Part shown: in pieces, positions 1 through 11,784 of the stretch
How the letters are laid out: every line of letters starts with the position of its first letter
How positions within the stretch are numbered: position 1 is the stretch's first letter
NCBI GenBank assembly: GCA_951799445.1
Contig: OX637287.1
Location: 46,281,724-46,345,723, forward strand
From: Pseudisothecium myosuroides
Taxonomy: Eukaryota; Streptophyta; Bryopsida; Hypnales; Lembophyllaceae
Reading direction: 5' to 3'
DNA: 64,000 bases
Made by a program: the position numbers and the translations under genes
The notes under the pieces: generated by a model
Told to the model about the DNA's origin: nothing
What the model saw: only the letters and a program-made list of their open reading frames with translations
Database searches by the model: none

Positions 1-208
1 TGTTTTTTTCACTTTAAACGCAGATATCTTGCAATCTATGCGGTCAAAAATTCTGAAATTTTTTCCACACATTCTCATACTAGTTAGGTGTAAGATCCTA
101 CGGTTAGATTTGCAAAAAAAAACATTTTTCAATTTTTTTTACTGTTTGCTATAGAAATGGCAGTTTTCACTGTTTTTTGGCAGAAAAAAGGCCTCGGTCC
201 TTCAGGGG
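1..208 (-). mobile_element. TTAA-type (piggyBac-like) MITE, left-end fragment
   Basis: The fragment ends in GGTCCTTCAGGGG followed by TTAA (209-212). This is the inverted left end of the MITE family that is complete at 35282-36215. Shared blocks include the 'GGCAGAAAAAAGGCCTCGGTCC' region and 'CTAGTTAGGTGTAAGATC'. The rest lies outside the window. It appears to sit inside the LTR-like element that follows. Confidence 0.8.
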
Positions 209-212
209 TTAA

Positions 213-793
213 CTTAGGAAAAATTCTTAACCATTTAGGAGCAACCAACGAATGAACTTTGGGTCAAGATATGGATGAAATAGGTTAAAACTCATTCATT
301 CAAGTCCAAACTTAGAAATTGGATAGAAGTGGTAAATATAGAGTCAGGATCAAAAACTCGAAGTAAAATAAAATAAAGAAAGAGTCTAAATTCAAGGATG
401 AAGTTTGGATAGACTTCTAGAAGCTAGAACTTCATCCGTCCATAACTTTTGCTAGGAAGGTCGTATAATGTTGAGTTTTATATTTTTAGAAATGGCATGA
501 AATTCTCTCTCTTTTGATTTGGCTAAATTTAGAGTGTATCACCTTTAGTTCAAAAACCACAGCGACCTAGTTGGTACGCCCCAATTAGAGTAAATATTGC
601 AAATTAAGTTAGGTTTTCTTGATTTCTTTGGTTTTCTTGCAAACTTGTGTATGTTTAGGATTTAGAAAAGATCCATTGCTTGGAAGGCACAATGGATTTA
701 CGCTAGGCACCCATAGGACAAAAATCAACCCTGAAACTCAAAAGCCTGGTTGTGCTCACTTATTTACCAAGGGTGGGTAAATAAGCGCTCACA
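213..793 (+). mobile_element. LTR-like family, 3' end (copy Z)
   Basis: This piece is homologous to the last ~500 bp of the complete copy at 8614-12983. It has the block 'AACTTCATCCGTCCATAAC' near 430-446, the hairpin CCATTG-loop-CAATGG at 673-695, a hairpin with stem ATTTACC/GGGTAAAT at 762-782, and the end GCGCTCACA at 793. The 5' part is interrupted by the TTAA MITE and then leaves the window. No coding capacity is seen. Confidence 0.7.
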
Positions 794-1414
794 CTACTCC
801 ATGTGCAATTATCCTTACACTTTTTTTGCACACGTGGCCACAAATTGAAAATAATAAGAGAATGACTTTTGGCATCCTTAAAGAGTGACCTAAATCTTAA
901 ATCTCTGTCACTTTAGAATGACTCTGTGCATCACTCACAAATGACTTGGCAAAGTTGAAAGCACACCCTACATATAACTACAGAATGTCTTGCCACGTGT
1001 TAGAACCTCACTCGTCCGCTAAGGACCTAAACCGTGACCGTAACTGAAGAATGACTGGATACGTGTCATTCTTTTATAGGTCAATGGAACTCCCTCTCGA
1101 CTGCAGAATGACTGCGCCATGACTGCACAACCATCCGACGTGGAACTAGAAATTTTCAAATTTTCTTCCAAAATGGGCAATTGCCCAACCTTTTCCAAAA
1201 ATTTAGTCCTCCACCTCATCAAGCCACATAGACACTCTCATCCTTTTTTCATCCAAGGTCAAACTGAATGGTAATAATAGAATTGCAGTCACCAAAAGAA
1301 TGACTTGTCCACTATGACTACAGGGCCTGAAGTCATGATGGAGTCATGTTTGTCCGGAATGACTGTTTTGGAGTCATTCTTTGCAGTCACGTTTACCTCC
1401 ATTTTCTTGTAGTG
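794..1414 (+). mobile_element. CACTA (En/Spm-type) element, one end with subterminal repeats
   Basis: The right terminus reads TTTTCTTGTAGTG, the inverse of a CACTACAAGAAAA terminus typical of plant CACTA transposons. Inside it lie many copies of GAATGACT in both orientations (about 865-1385), which fits the subterminal transposase-binding repeats of this superfamily. The left terminus is not present. The LTR-like copy Z abuts it and probably inserted into it. Confidence 0.65.
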
Positions 1415-2529
1415 TGTAAATGTTGCGGTAGCTCATTGTTGCACAAATACAGCAAGTCGTACTTATTGGAACCTTCTTAGCTTTGGAATAGGATTTTGGG
1501 GTGGGGTGGGGGGTGTAGAGGGTGAGATTTAAGAGTTGAGTTAGTTGGACAAAACTCTCACTTTGAACATAACTCTTACTTTTAGGGTTTCACCTCAATC
1601 TCAAATTTCTTATTCTATGTGCTCTTGTTTTTTTGGACCAGTCACAGCTTTAGTATCCTTGTTTCTATTTGCTTAAGATTTAAGAGTGACAACTGCAACA
1701 TGGTGTGCTCCCTAGCCATTTACGTGAGAGACGTCAGGAATTGCTTGAAATTGTTTATGTATAATAACTAAGAAGTGTGGAGGCTTCCTAATGGAGTTGG
1801 GGTAGTGCACTTTTGCGCGCCACAATGAATACAACTTGTGGCTGGCTCAAGCCTGCGCCTTGCTCATCATTCTCTATTTGCTTCATTTCTGTTGATTTAT
1901 TACTATACTGAAGCCAAGAGGTGGAAGCACTTGCCCCATGAACCCTGGCCATGATTAGGCGTTGAAAACTTTCCTGATTTATTACTTTGCCTCATAGATC
2001 ACTAGAGAAACTGGCTACTAAATATGGAGGTCTCATGTATCTTTGCTTAGGTATGGGCGTACGGCTCTCTCTTCTTGCACCCTCTTGAATTCTTCAAGTA
2101 TGAACATTTCATCTTCCGTGTCAATGAATGAACCTTATGTTTGTTAGAATCATGGGAGATGATAGTGTTCAGATCTCAGTGACATTGATGCTAAGTTCGG
2201 ATTGCCAAACTCAACAACTATACATCTCAACATTTCTTTAGAATGACGATACCAGTATTCCAAAAATTTGGCGCGATTCAAGACGCTGGGTCTCATACCA
2301 AAATCTATACCTATCTTTGTTTGTAGCCTAAAATTAGGCCTTTGTGAAGGTATATATTACAATTTTGGTTTTGGAAGTATTGCCAATTTCACAAAATTGG
2401 TGTTATTTAGAACTATAAGCTCTACTATGCTAGTCGTATCTTTTAGAGCTCTAGCTTGGCACTTGAATGCTATAAGTTTGAGATTACAAAAAATTCCATT
2501 CTAACAAGTATGAGCAAAGCAGATTGTGT
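1415..2529. other. Intergenic stretch without a recognised gene
   Basis: I see no convincing exon or repeat here. Short open frames, including one at 2268-2504, have AT-rich composition and no recognisable motif. Confidence 0.5.
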
Positions 2530-2533
2530 ATGT

Positions 2534-3263
2534 GGGTGAATGCAAAAAACACCTGCTAATTTTGTTGTGTTTTGACAATACTCATCATTTTTTTTCTATA
2601 GGACTTCAAAATTTTAAAAATAATTAAAAAATAAATAAATATATATGGCTAATGTATATACCTTTAAGATGAAGGTTACCACCAAAGGAAATTCATTAAA
2701 AAAATTCTCTAAGTAGGAGAACTAGAAAAGTGCCAAATTTCAAGAAAATGGATACTTTGATGTTTAATTAGTTAAAAATAGAAAAAAAGGTAAATACATA
2801 AAATGAAAATTGGCCATTTGTAAGAACTCTATAGAGATGGTCATTCACCCAAAAAACCTCCAAAATAATATTTTATATGTTACAAAATGCAAGCAGAAAG
2901 AAGTGCACTTTGTGCACTTCCACACCACATACAATTAATTATTTTTAGAATTAATTTAAACAATAGCTACAAGTATACTAGAAGACCACCCCCTCCAATT
3001 TTTAGCTCAAAATTCGTTTTTTTTGTACTAAACAGTACTAAAACCCTCCAAATTGGCAAGTATGACATAAAATTGGGGGCTATTTTGGGTAGTAAACAAT
3101 TTTTGAAAATTACAAAATGATTAGTCAAGGTGTATATTAGTCATGATTACCTTAACTATAAATCTTGAGTCATTTGGAGCCAAAACGCAAAAGTTATGGC
3201 CAAAAAACTATTCAAAACGCAAGGTGTGACGCAAAATAGTATAGGTGTTTCTTGCATTCACCC
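2534..3263 (-). mobile_element. Non-autonomous DNA transposon with 4-bp TSD (family F4, copy 1)
   Basis: The left terminus is GGGTGAATGCAAAAAACACCT and the right terminus is the inverse of GGGTGAATGCAAGAAACACCT. It is flanked by ATGT at 2530-2533 and 3264-3267. It aligns over its length, in opposite orientation, with the element at 42503-43195. No transposase is encoded. The 4-bp duplication recurs with different sequences at two other copies (TACT, AATT), so it is a real property of the family. Superfamily assignment is open; Sola- and Academ-like groups are known to use 3-4 bp TSDs. Confidence 0.85.
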
Positions 3264-3267
3264 ATGT

Positions 3268-3567
3268 ACAATTCTTGATTGGATTGATTGTGTTTTGTTT
3301 AAGACTAGAACATGAATAAGGGACAAAGGTTGACGTCACCACAAGTTGCAAGTTTGAATTTTGCCTCCCACTTTTTGGCATTCGAACATTGGGAGCAAAG
3401 TCAAGAGGTGTAAATCCTAAGGATGTGTTTAAGTTTGTTTTGAATCCACTACCAATTGAAGAAGAATAAGGGTGAGTAGGGATGGAGATGATCATGCTGT
3501 TTGAATACGTTGTTTCACAGATATTTTCTGGATTGGTTGGAGGGTCATTGTAAAAAAGACCGTTCAA
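3268..3567 (-). pseudogene. Protein-like open frame interrupted by an F4 element
   Basis: An uninterrupted minus-strand frame of about 100 codons, rich in Ser, Asn, Thr and Pro, ends where the F4 element at 2534-3263 is inserted. If the element and one ATGT copy are removed, the frame runs about ten more codons into the left flank before a stop. I do not recognise the product. It could be an exon fragment of a host gene or chance. Nothing shows that it is expressed. Confidence 0.2.
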
Positions 3568-3619
3568 AAAGCATAGCGTTTTCCATAGTACACATTTTTT
3601 CTTTTGGGAAGGCTTTATA

Positions 3620-4250
3620 ATTAGAAAATCATTTTTTTTTAAATGTAAAAAAAATGTTTAATGTACACACCTTTAAGAAGAAGATACCCTAGGAAGGAAA
3701 AGCATAGAAAAATTCTCTAAGTAGGAGAACTAGAAAAGTGCAAAATCTCAAGAAAATGGATACTTGCACTATAATTTCACATTTTAATTTGTAAAAAATA
3801 GAAAAATAAATTTTAAGAAAAATTAAAAATTGTCCATTTGAGAATAGTTCATAGTGATGAGATTTCACCAAAATATTGATCTTAGAACTATCTTCATTGT
3901 TCAAAAATTGCATGCAATGGGAGTGTTGTTTGCACTCATGAGGAAGACACAAAATAATGTATTTTTAGATTTTCTTTGGTAGGAATATGCTTTTCTACTA
4001 TGCAAATAGACCATGAAAATTTCAGCTCTAGATCATTAAATTTGAGGACTCCAAATGTTGTAAAAACCCTAAACCTTACATTGTGACAAATTAACAAAAA
4101 TGATTTTTAAATATAAAATGATTTCTTTTAATTTCTAAAAAATAAGGGATCCGATTAGGTATTCCGAATAAAAATTTCATGTTCATTGGACTTTTGCTTC
4201 AAAAGTTATAGCAGATGACAAGGGAGTCACTCGCTCGGCGACTAGCACAT
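3620..4250 (-). mobile_element. Diverged F4-like repeat
   Basis: Blocks such as 'TTCTCTAAGTAGGAGAAC' and the following 'AAGAAAATGGATACTT' are shared with copy 1. The tract then continues through a CAAAAGTTATAG motif near 4199-4210. Termini and TSD are not clear. Confidence 0.45.
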
Positions 4251-4315
4251 AGGACCGGTCTTTCTTGCAATGACCCTAGAGAGTATAGAGAGGAAGGACA
4301 TAATGCTTGAGATTA

Positions 4316-6923
4316 CAGTAGAACCTCTCTTTCTGCATGGGAACGGTGGAAAATAGTTTTGAGCATTATGCACACAAAGAAGTTCAAGTGCCAAAGGTCA
4401 TTTATTTCAACATGCTTTGGTTGTACAGTAATTACATTTGGTTGGTGGTTCATCTAAAAAATCTGTAATGGCTGATTGCCTTCTATTTCGAACCAAGTGA
4501 TCTCTGACATCTACAGTGGCATCCCTGGACCCTGGCATCCCTCTCTTTGTCTACATTAAAATATTCCCTCAATATCTCATCAAGTTCGACGTGTGTAAGG
4601 TGAAGATCAATTGTTGTGTCCTCTTGAGCAATGAACTCATGAGCTGGAAGAAGGGTGCAAGTTGGAAGTTGAAGTTGCCATTGTAAAACATCAAGAGCGT
4701 CTTGAAGAGTCGCAGTTTCATCTTCTTCACTCGGCACTTCTTGTAATATGGAATCGTTTGCATGCGGAAGAATTTTAGTGTGCTTCCAACAATTTATGAC
4801 TGTCGATTCTTTGATGCTAATCCATGCTTGTTTTGCAAGATGCATCACTGATAATTGATCAATCTCAAAAATGGTCGAGATATCAACATTATCGGTGACA
4901 AGTGTGTCAATCACACATAACACAAACAGTCGCCGATAAATTGCCTTGAAAGTTCGGATGATACCCGCATCACATGGTTGAACATGCGCAGTAAGATTTG
5001 GACCAAAATATTCAAGTCGGATGTGTGTCAATTGCACCCCATCAAGCTTGTGGCCCTTGAAATTATCAACGAAAAGAATAATTTTATGACCTTGACATCA
5101 AAGACTAGCATCCCACTCACCCACCCAATGTTGAAAAATAGCACCAGTCATCCATGCCTTCTAGTTGTTGAAATATTTTAAGTCCAATTGAGCAGGAGTC
5201 TTCTTTTTAAAACAACGAGGTGCCTTGGATTTTCCAATTAATAACGGTTCACATCGATCACTTCCAGATGCGTTAACAGTGAGTACAAGAATCAATCGTA
5301 CCTTGAGTTGCTTCTTGCCAGGGTGTATATGCCGAGCAATACCTGAATCAAATGTGGCAACATAGAAAAATGAGGTCTCGTCCATATTGTAAATGTTGTC
5401 CAAAGAATAACCGTCCTAAAAGGCAGAATTGAGCAATGTAAAAATTCTCATACAATCATTTTGAACTTCTAAGCTTGATGCAGAGGTTGCTTCAATCTCC
5501 GTGAAAATGAATGGACTTCAAATTGTAGCGCTACTTAAACTTGTCAAGCCATCCATTTGAGAGTTTGAGACGATCGTTGACAGGAGTTCCAAGTGCATCA
5601 TAGACTTTGCTTGCCATTAATTTAATGGCATCTCCGGTGAGACCATTGAAGAGTTGCTCCTCAATTTGATTGATCCATGCACATAACATCTCTTCAAATG
5701 CAGCATTGTGTACAAGCCTGCATTTTTTCTTTGACAGAGGATCACCATTAGCTAGACAATTGTAATACCATTGTTCTACCTTCAACCAACGAGAGAGACT
5801 TGACTGAGATAGTTTAGGAAAACTATGAGTATGAAAGTGTGCAACGGTCTTGCTTTGAATCTTGCTGTTGGCATTGTGCCAATTCATGATATGAACCTTA
5901 TCCTGCAATGTAGGTTGGATCTGTTTTGCAGCATCTCTATACGGCAAAGCAGATGATGCTTCACGTGAACGACGTCTTGGTGGTGACATTATCCTGAATG
6001 ACAAAGAGAAAACATACCTTTAGAGATATGCAAGTTGCCATGAAAAGTCAAATACAAGTTAAATATGTTGTTCACAATTGCCAAATGGAAATAGTGAATC
6101 AAAAGCACACTAGTGAATATGGTTCAAGTTGAATCATGAATCTCATTGAGAATTAAAACATGAAAAGTCAAATTCAATCAATACAAGTTAAAGAAACAAT
6201 GAATAAATTGTACCTGGGAATTCACTAGTGACTACAATAAGTTGAATTGGAAGTTGATGAGTCAATCAGAGCCTCACTAGTGAGTATAATTTATGTTGAA
6301 TTATGACTCTCATTGAGAATAAAAATATGAAAAGCCAAATTCAAGTTCAAAGTGTCATTGATAAACTCAAACAATACAAAAGAACAATAACTGACTAGAA
6401 ACTCACCACTAACTCAATTGAATCGGAAGTTGATGAATCAATTAGAAGTCCTAGATATGAATCAAATACTCCGCTGCACTCCAATGAGCTCCGTAGTGCA
6501 TTGTGCTATAATACTGTACAGTATTTCACAGAAGATTCAAGCAAAAGGAGTGACTATGAACTATATCGCAAAGCTAAAACAAAAGGAATTATGTGTCACT
6601 ATGAATTGTATCACAAAAGTTTAAAGCCAAAGGAGTGGCATTGTGAATTGTATCAAGAGTCATCGAGTATTATAGTACATGAGCTTATTCCAATTTTAAC
6701 CAAAACCGTTACAACAGTAATTGACAAAAAGAGACACCAACGGGACTGTAGACGTTGCACTAATAGATGCAGGTGGTCTGAATCTGACATAAATGACTCC
6801 GAGTCTGACACAATAATTCCATCGGTGGTTATTGCATCACACTTTATGCACACAAGGAGTACGTAGATAAAGAACTCCAAATATTTATGCAAGTAGGGAA
6901 TTTGCAGAAAGAGAGTTCTACTG
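4316..6923 (-). mobile_element. Tigger/pogo-type Tc1-mariner transposon
   Basis: Terminal inverted repeats CAGTAGAAC(C)TCTCTTTCTGCA begin at 4316 and end at 6923. Both ends are flanked by TA (4314-4315 and 6924-6925), the target duplication expected of Tc1/mariner elements. The interior carries a CENP-B/DDE-type transposase on the minus strand. The element is complete end to end but its gene is broken. Confidence 0.9.
4483..6004 (-). pseudogene. Tigger/pogo transposase, decayed
   Basis: This would be the DNA-binding and cut-and-paste transposase of the surrounding element. The N-terminal part (6004-5531) reads as a CENP-B-type helix-turn-helix segment with SLSRWLKVEQWYYN and ending NGWLDKFK. 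The catalytic domain follows in another frame: YNMDETSFFY (first Asp, near 5390), the IGKSKAPRCFK block, VDNFKGHK (second Asp, near 5070) and AHVQPCDAGIIRTFKA (third Asp, near 4970). At least one frameshift near 5520 and three in-frame stops (TAG near 5416, TAG near 5161, TGA near 5098) interrupt it. The three acidic positions are still visible. It is non-functional as it stands. Confidence 0.9.
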
Positions 6924-6925
6924 TA

Positions 6926-8117
6926 TATGCATTGTGTATGACCATGGTTTTGTTGCTTTCTACGGATTTGCAACTGGATGATAATAGGTTCAAATGTTAA
7001 ACCATCCCAGTTAGGGAGCGTGAGAGCCTCCAGATGTGGAGAGTGGGAAGGTGCTCTTGGTCCTGCGACTCTGCGAGGTTATACTGCCAATGTGGTACAC
7101 TTTTCTGTCCTTCTCACACTATTGTTTTGTATGAAATCTTCAAAAGCACGCCTTCCAAATTCTCAACTTCTTTAAGGTTTCTAATACTGTAGCTCATTAA
7201 GTTTAGGTCCCTAGTATTGAGTTCGACCTTCTTGGTCCTTGAGATGTTAAAAAAGCTTGTCCAAATTCATGATTTTTATAGCATTTCTAAGTGGGTCATT
7301 TGGTGACTTCCTTCTACCCAATTTTATTGATCATTTTGAACCACTTATGCAATGGTTTTCTTTGATTCTGGTGAATTCTTCTAAATTCTATTGCTTTTTC
7401 AATTTGACTAATTCAATTAGTCATATTCAAATTAGGAATCTTTGGTCCTTTAGTTTTTTTGCTTGTTAAATCTTCAAAAATATGTCAACTTCTCCATCTG
7501 CACCTTCCTTCTGGTTTATGAAACTGAAGTTGATCAAATGTAGGTCCCTGGAATTGTGAATGAATTGCTTTGGGTTGATAAGAGAAGACTTGGGACAACC
7601 TTTAGACTATGTGAGCGGCATGGTGTGTCCTATAGTTTTGACAAGGTCATCTGGGAACTTTCTTTTGTCCAATTTTCTATTCTAAAATGAGAATGACTCA
7701 TATTACTCAAGAACAGGGAAAAGCCCAAAAGCCGCATGTACTTGCCAAGGAAGGAGAGTTGTTCACCGTGACAAACAATGGCACTCGCCAAAGGTGGACA
7801 TGACGTTATCAATAGAAGTCAAGGTAATCATTATGGGGAAGCTCATGTGGTTGTCGTCCTAGGATTGTTAATTGTGCAAGGTATTTTCAAGTCATGCTTT
7901 TTTGATGATGCTGGTTTTTGCACTTATGATGACCAAAATTAGATTTACAATGTCATGAGCCAACATGAACATCTCTAGTAGCCACAAATAATGCGACGGA
8001 AGTCATAAAGCAAGACGAAGGGTACTGAGCATCAATGAAGTTGCACTGTTATATATAATGGTTACGCTGATCTAGCACTCAATGAATTGGTGTAATCGAA
8101 GCTCTAAAGTTTTGCAG
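6926..8117. other. Intergenic or intronic stretch
   Basis: No repeat termini or domain were recognised. If the candidate exon at 8118-8222 is real, part of this tract would be its upstream intron or 5' region. Confidence 0.4.
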
Positions 8118-8222
8118 GATGCAGCACGAGCTCTGGAATATGTAGGAGGAACTGAAGGCTCTGGCAGAAGAAGGAGGCACAGGAAGGAAGTAGAAAAGGC
8201 TAGGAGGGAGGAGCTGTCGTGA
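8118..8222 (+). CDS. Candidate C-terminal exon of an unidentified gene
   Basis: After a good acceptor (AGTTTTGCAG, ending 8117) 34 codons run open to TGA at 8220-8222. The encoded tail is strongly basic and Arg/Glu-rich (start DAARALEYVGGTEG, end KARREELS). Composition and codon use look more protein-like than the surroundings. I do not recognise the protein and cannot place upstream exons with confidence. It could also be a chance frame. The LTR-like element A lies about 390 bp downstream. Confidence 0.3.
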   Translation, partial: DAARALEYVGGTEGSGRRRRHRKEVEKARREELS

Positions 8223-9881
8223 GTGTGGTCGCATTCATGTCAGTTGTAAAACAGAGGCCGGAATTTGGTCCTCATGGCCAAAGCAGCTGTCATATTAAAA
8301 GTTTGGGGAAGTAATTCCTTACTAAGACATTGTGGTTCTATGTGCATACAGGTGTAGTGGGAGAGCTAGTGCTTTGTGAGGGTGGAGATTGTGATAGGTA
8401 AATCACCATATTTGTTCTAACGTATTTCTCAAAGACATTTCTACTTTTCCTAGCGTTGCTGAGAAGGGTATAAGAGTTGGGCAAAGACGTCGTCGGTGTC
8501 TACAAAGTTTATGGTTGAGCGTGTAGGGATTAGAAAACAGTGGCGGATTGAAGCGTCCACTGTATTGAATACCTTCATGTTATGTTCATTCTATGGAATA
8601 CATGCCAGCATGATGTGAGCTCCCAATTCGTCACTTGGGACTCATAGTCTTCTTTTTTCTTAGATTGTGCAATTTAAGTCGTAATTATACGCAAAAAACC
8701 CTAAAAAGAGTGTAAAACCAGAATGGACATGTTACATACCAATATGCCCTTTGGTCCTAAATAGCCTTTTCTCCTTAGAATAGTTCTAAAACCCACTTGT
8801 AAATAGGTTGGAGCCATAGAAGTAGTGGGAACTAGAAGGTTTGAGGGTTCTTACCCAAAATAGCCTAAAATCACTATGCAAGTGACCAAGCTGGGCTAAA
8901 TTGGTCTGAGGGAAGTCTAGGGAGATTCTTAGGCAGATTCCCCAAGAGAGGTTTCAGTTTCCCCATCCCATCGACGAATAGTAGAAACCCCAATTGTTAG
9001 CTTGCAGGTGTCACTTTCGCAAGACAGGCCAGTGGAGGAATCTACGATCACCGGATTGTGATCTTGGTTCTAAACCATACCGGGAAGTCAAAAGCGAAAT
9101 CCATTTGCCAAGATTCCCCCGTATGCGGAAGATTCCTTGACTGCCGGTAAACCAACGGAGGTATCTTTTTGCCCTCCGTATCAAGACATGCAAGATCAAG
9201 ATGTGAACTTGCAAATCTTTTGGGAAACCCCATGAGAGGTTCCCTAAGAAGTTTCGGAATTTTCTCGATTGAAGAAATACTCCTTCCGGACGGTCAACCG
9301 CCTAAAACCACGATGGGAAATTCACGATAATTACCCAGGTAGCGGTAAAATCTCACTAAAAATTAGGATAGTTTCTTTTATGCTAATAACGCGCCCCGAC
9401 GAGTTTCGTGGTGTTTCGATAGCGGGAGACGGCCGAATCACCGACATTCCTTCGAATTATCCACGTGGCGGGATTTACGTGGAGTTGACCGGCGTCCCGG
9501 GAGCACACGTAGTCAGAACGAAGTCAACGAAGGGTCTTTTCTTACTCCCTAAGACCTCCCAGACCACCCTAGCTAGTCACCTTTGTCAGAAAAGGTAACC
9601 TCCAAAAAGTAGATTTTTACCTCTTTTACTGACTCTAGTTAGCGATAGCTTACGGTGGGATTTTGGCGTTGGCATAGGGGGTGGAGGGATCCTAGGACTA
9701 AAAATCGCCTTCTAAAGCCAATGGCGCAATCGGTTTTCGATTTGGAGTTAATGTCCAATAGTTAGAGTGTTGGACCAGCGTAAAACCCAAACTACGTGAA
9801 AATCCTAAAAGATAAGGATGAAAATCCAAGTTGATAGGGTTACCTAGGTTAAAAGAGGGGAAGTGAGGGCCTTGGGAAACC

Positions 9882-9888
9882 TATAAAA
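9882..9888 (+). promoter_or_regulatory. TATA box of LTR-like copy A
   Basis: TATAAAA sits in a GC-richer context (CCTATAAAAGGGCCCTC). The same position in copy B has TATAAAA on the minus strand (13933-13939), and copy C has TATTTAAG at 30013-30020. Each is followed by a TTTCTCTC pyrimidine stretch and GGGTCYGTGGGTC-like sequence, so transcription probably starts about 30 bp downstream. Confidence 0.65.
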
Positions 9889-10789
9889 GGGCCCTCATTT
9901 CTCTCCAAAACCACCCCCATTCATGTTTTGGGTCCGTGGGTCCAACTTATGTTGGATTTTTTGGCGATTTTAGCCAAAGGCACTTCCACGGTGTTTTGAG
10001 CACGTGGTGCTCCGTTGTTGTTCTATTTTCAGCTTTTGAAGGTCTTGGGGGTCCTTCTTCCTTTGTGTCTATGAGTTTTGAGTAGTCTTGGATATTATTT
10101 GGCTTATTTTTTAGTCACTTTGGTCACTAACTTGTTAGTTGAAGTACTTTGCTTGAAGCACTAACTTGCTTGGGAGTTCCTTGAAGTTTTGTCGTGATCC
10201 TAAAGCTCCCCCCGCAGCGCTTTGGCTTTGCCGCCCACTGGGGGATCTTTAGTGTTTAAGGATTGTGTTTTCTAACCCGCGTGTCTAGATTAACCTCCGA
10301 GTGTTTCTCTCCCAGTCGGGAAACTCTTTTGCTTTCTCTAAGAACCCTTGGCGTGTGGTCCTCCCCCCGTACGGTGGAGTTGTGGGCCCCCCAGGGTGGT
10401 TATGTCCTAACGGTTTTCTTCCTCTTTTGAAATTGCATGTGGTCACGTGAGCCCCCCTAGTTGACGGCGAAGCTTTGACTATAACTCCCCTAGTCCTAGA
10501 GTGCGTGTTAAAAACCCGCCATACAACGAAGCTTTGAACCTACGGGCAGGGAGAAATCCTAGAGTTGGTGTTAAACCCAACTCGACGGCGAAGCCTTGAT
10601 CTCCCCAGAGAACTCGGTTCAAAGTTTAGTTTCCAAGAGGTTTTTGGAAACCTTCAAAGTTTAGCATCCAAGAACTTAGGAAAACGTTATAGGCAAAAGT
10701 CCATGTAGAACTAGGATTAGTTTTGGCTTTCCCTTGGTTTAAGTGGCCTCGGTCATTATTTTGGCATTTACCAAAAGTTCAGAAAAAAC

Positions 10790-11040
10790 GTCCTGAAGAA
10801 GGGAAAAAACCCCGGGCCGAGCCAGCCCAGCAAGAGCCAGCCCCAGCAAGAGCCAGCCCAAGCGGAGCCAGCACAAGCAGGAGCAGCCCAAGCGGAGCAG
10901 CTCGGTACCCGCAACCGTACCCGCAGCCCGATACCCGCGCCAGTACCCGCAGCCCGTACCCGCAGCCCGTACCCGCGCCCGATACCCACGCCCGATACCC
11001 GCGCCCAATACCCGCGCTCGAGCTCGTGCTTGCAGCTGCG
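10790..11040 (+). repeat. GC-rich short tandem repeat in copy A
   Basis: The tract has degenerate AGCCAGCCCAGCA-like units, then roughly 13-14 bp units with TACCCGCAGCCCG. It would encode Ala/Pro/Tyr-rich low-complexity peptides, but copy C holds an unrelated repeat (CAGCATACCGG-type) at the same place. That argues for a structural repeat rather than a conserved protein. Confidence 0.7.
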
Positions 11041-11733
11041 CCTCCAGGCAGCGCCTCCGGCCAGTTCGTGTTGGGTTTTTTTTGGTTCCTTTTGATTCTC
11101 CTTTTTAGGAAGACTAAAGGGGGAAAGGAGGGGTAGAATAAATGGGAAAGTAGGGTGGTAGAAGTAGGAAAGAAAAGGGTAGGATGAATGGGAAATTAGG
11201 ATAGTAGAAGTGGAAAGCTAGGGTGGTAGAAGTGGAGATATCTTCCAAGTAGAAGGAGGAAAAGTAAGGAAAAGGACTCGGGGGGTACACGTTGTAGTAG
11301 GAATTATCATACAAAACACACAAAAACCTGCAAAAGCTCACACGATCACTCCACGCACAACTCACCCAAGCTCTCCACACACCATAACCAAAAACTTTGA
11401 GCATCACAAGCAAGGAGGGAGATGAAATAGGAGAGAGGCATGCTAGTGGATGGATTAGGAAATTCTCAACTAACAAATTTGGACCACTAAAGGAGTGAGC
11501 GTAAGAGTAAAAAAGAACGTGCCCTTGGGGTGTAAGAGAAAGGTCAACCACATAAGCACTTGGGAAGGCCAAAGTGTAAGAGGTGTAAGGGCGAAGTCAA
11601 CGGGTAAAGAACTTTGGAAGACAAAGTCGGTTGGTGTAAGAAGGGGTGGAAGGAAGAAGGAGAAAGAAATTCCACCGCATCTACCACTTCGTCCCAAAAT
11701 CTTCTCCGAGCCAAGAATCCAAGAAGGAGGGAC

Positions 11734-11784
11734 ATGGCCGAGGGGGGGAACCTCGACCGGTTGATCCAAGACCTCCAATATGAG
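11734..11784 (+). CDS. Short ATG exon with phase-0 donor inside LTR-like copy A
   Basis: ATG opens 17 codons (MAEGGNLDRLIQDLQYE) ending GAG|GTGGGC. Copy C has the equivalent at 31878-31940, 21 codons (start MEREDVHVDV) ending GAG|GTGAGT. Both lie after the purine-rich stretch and before an intron-like AT-rich region. I infer a leader exon meant to be spliced to sequence downstream in a full-length element. The peptides themselves are not conserved, so this is tentative. Confidence 0.3.

Noticed and set aside
9380..9598. Open frame in LTR-like copy A similar to a minus-strand frame at 14220-14438 in copy B
   Set aside because: The similarity is explained by DNA homology of the two copies in a 5' part upstream of the TATA box. 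Copy C is frameshifted there, and there is no start context or domain.
10723..11136. 137-codon Ala/Pro/Tyr-rich frame
   Set aside because: It is produced by GC-rich tandem repeats; copy C has a different repeat at the same place and no such frame.
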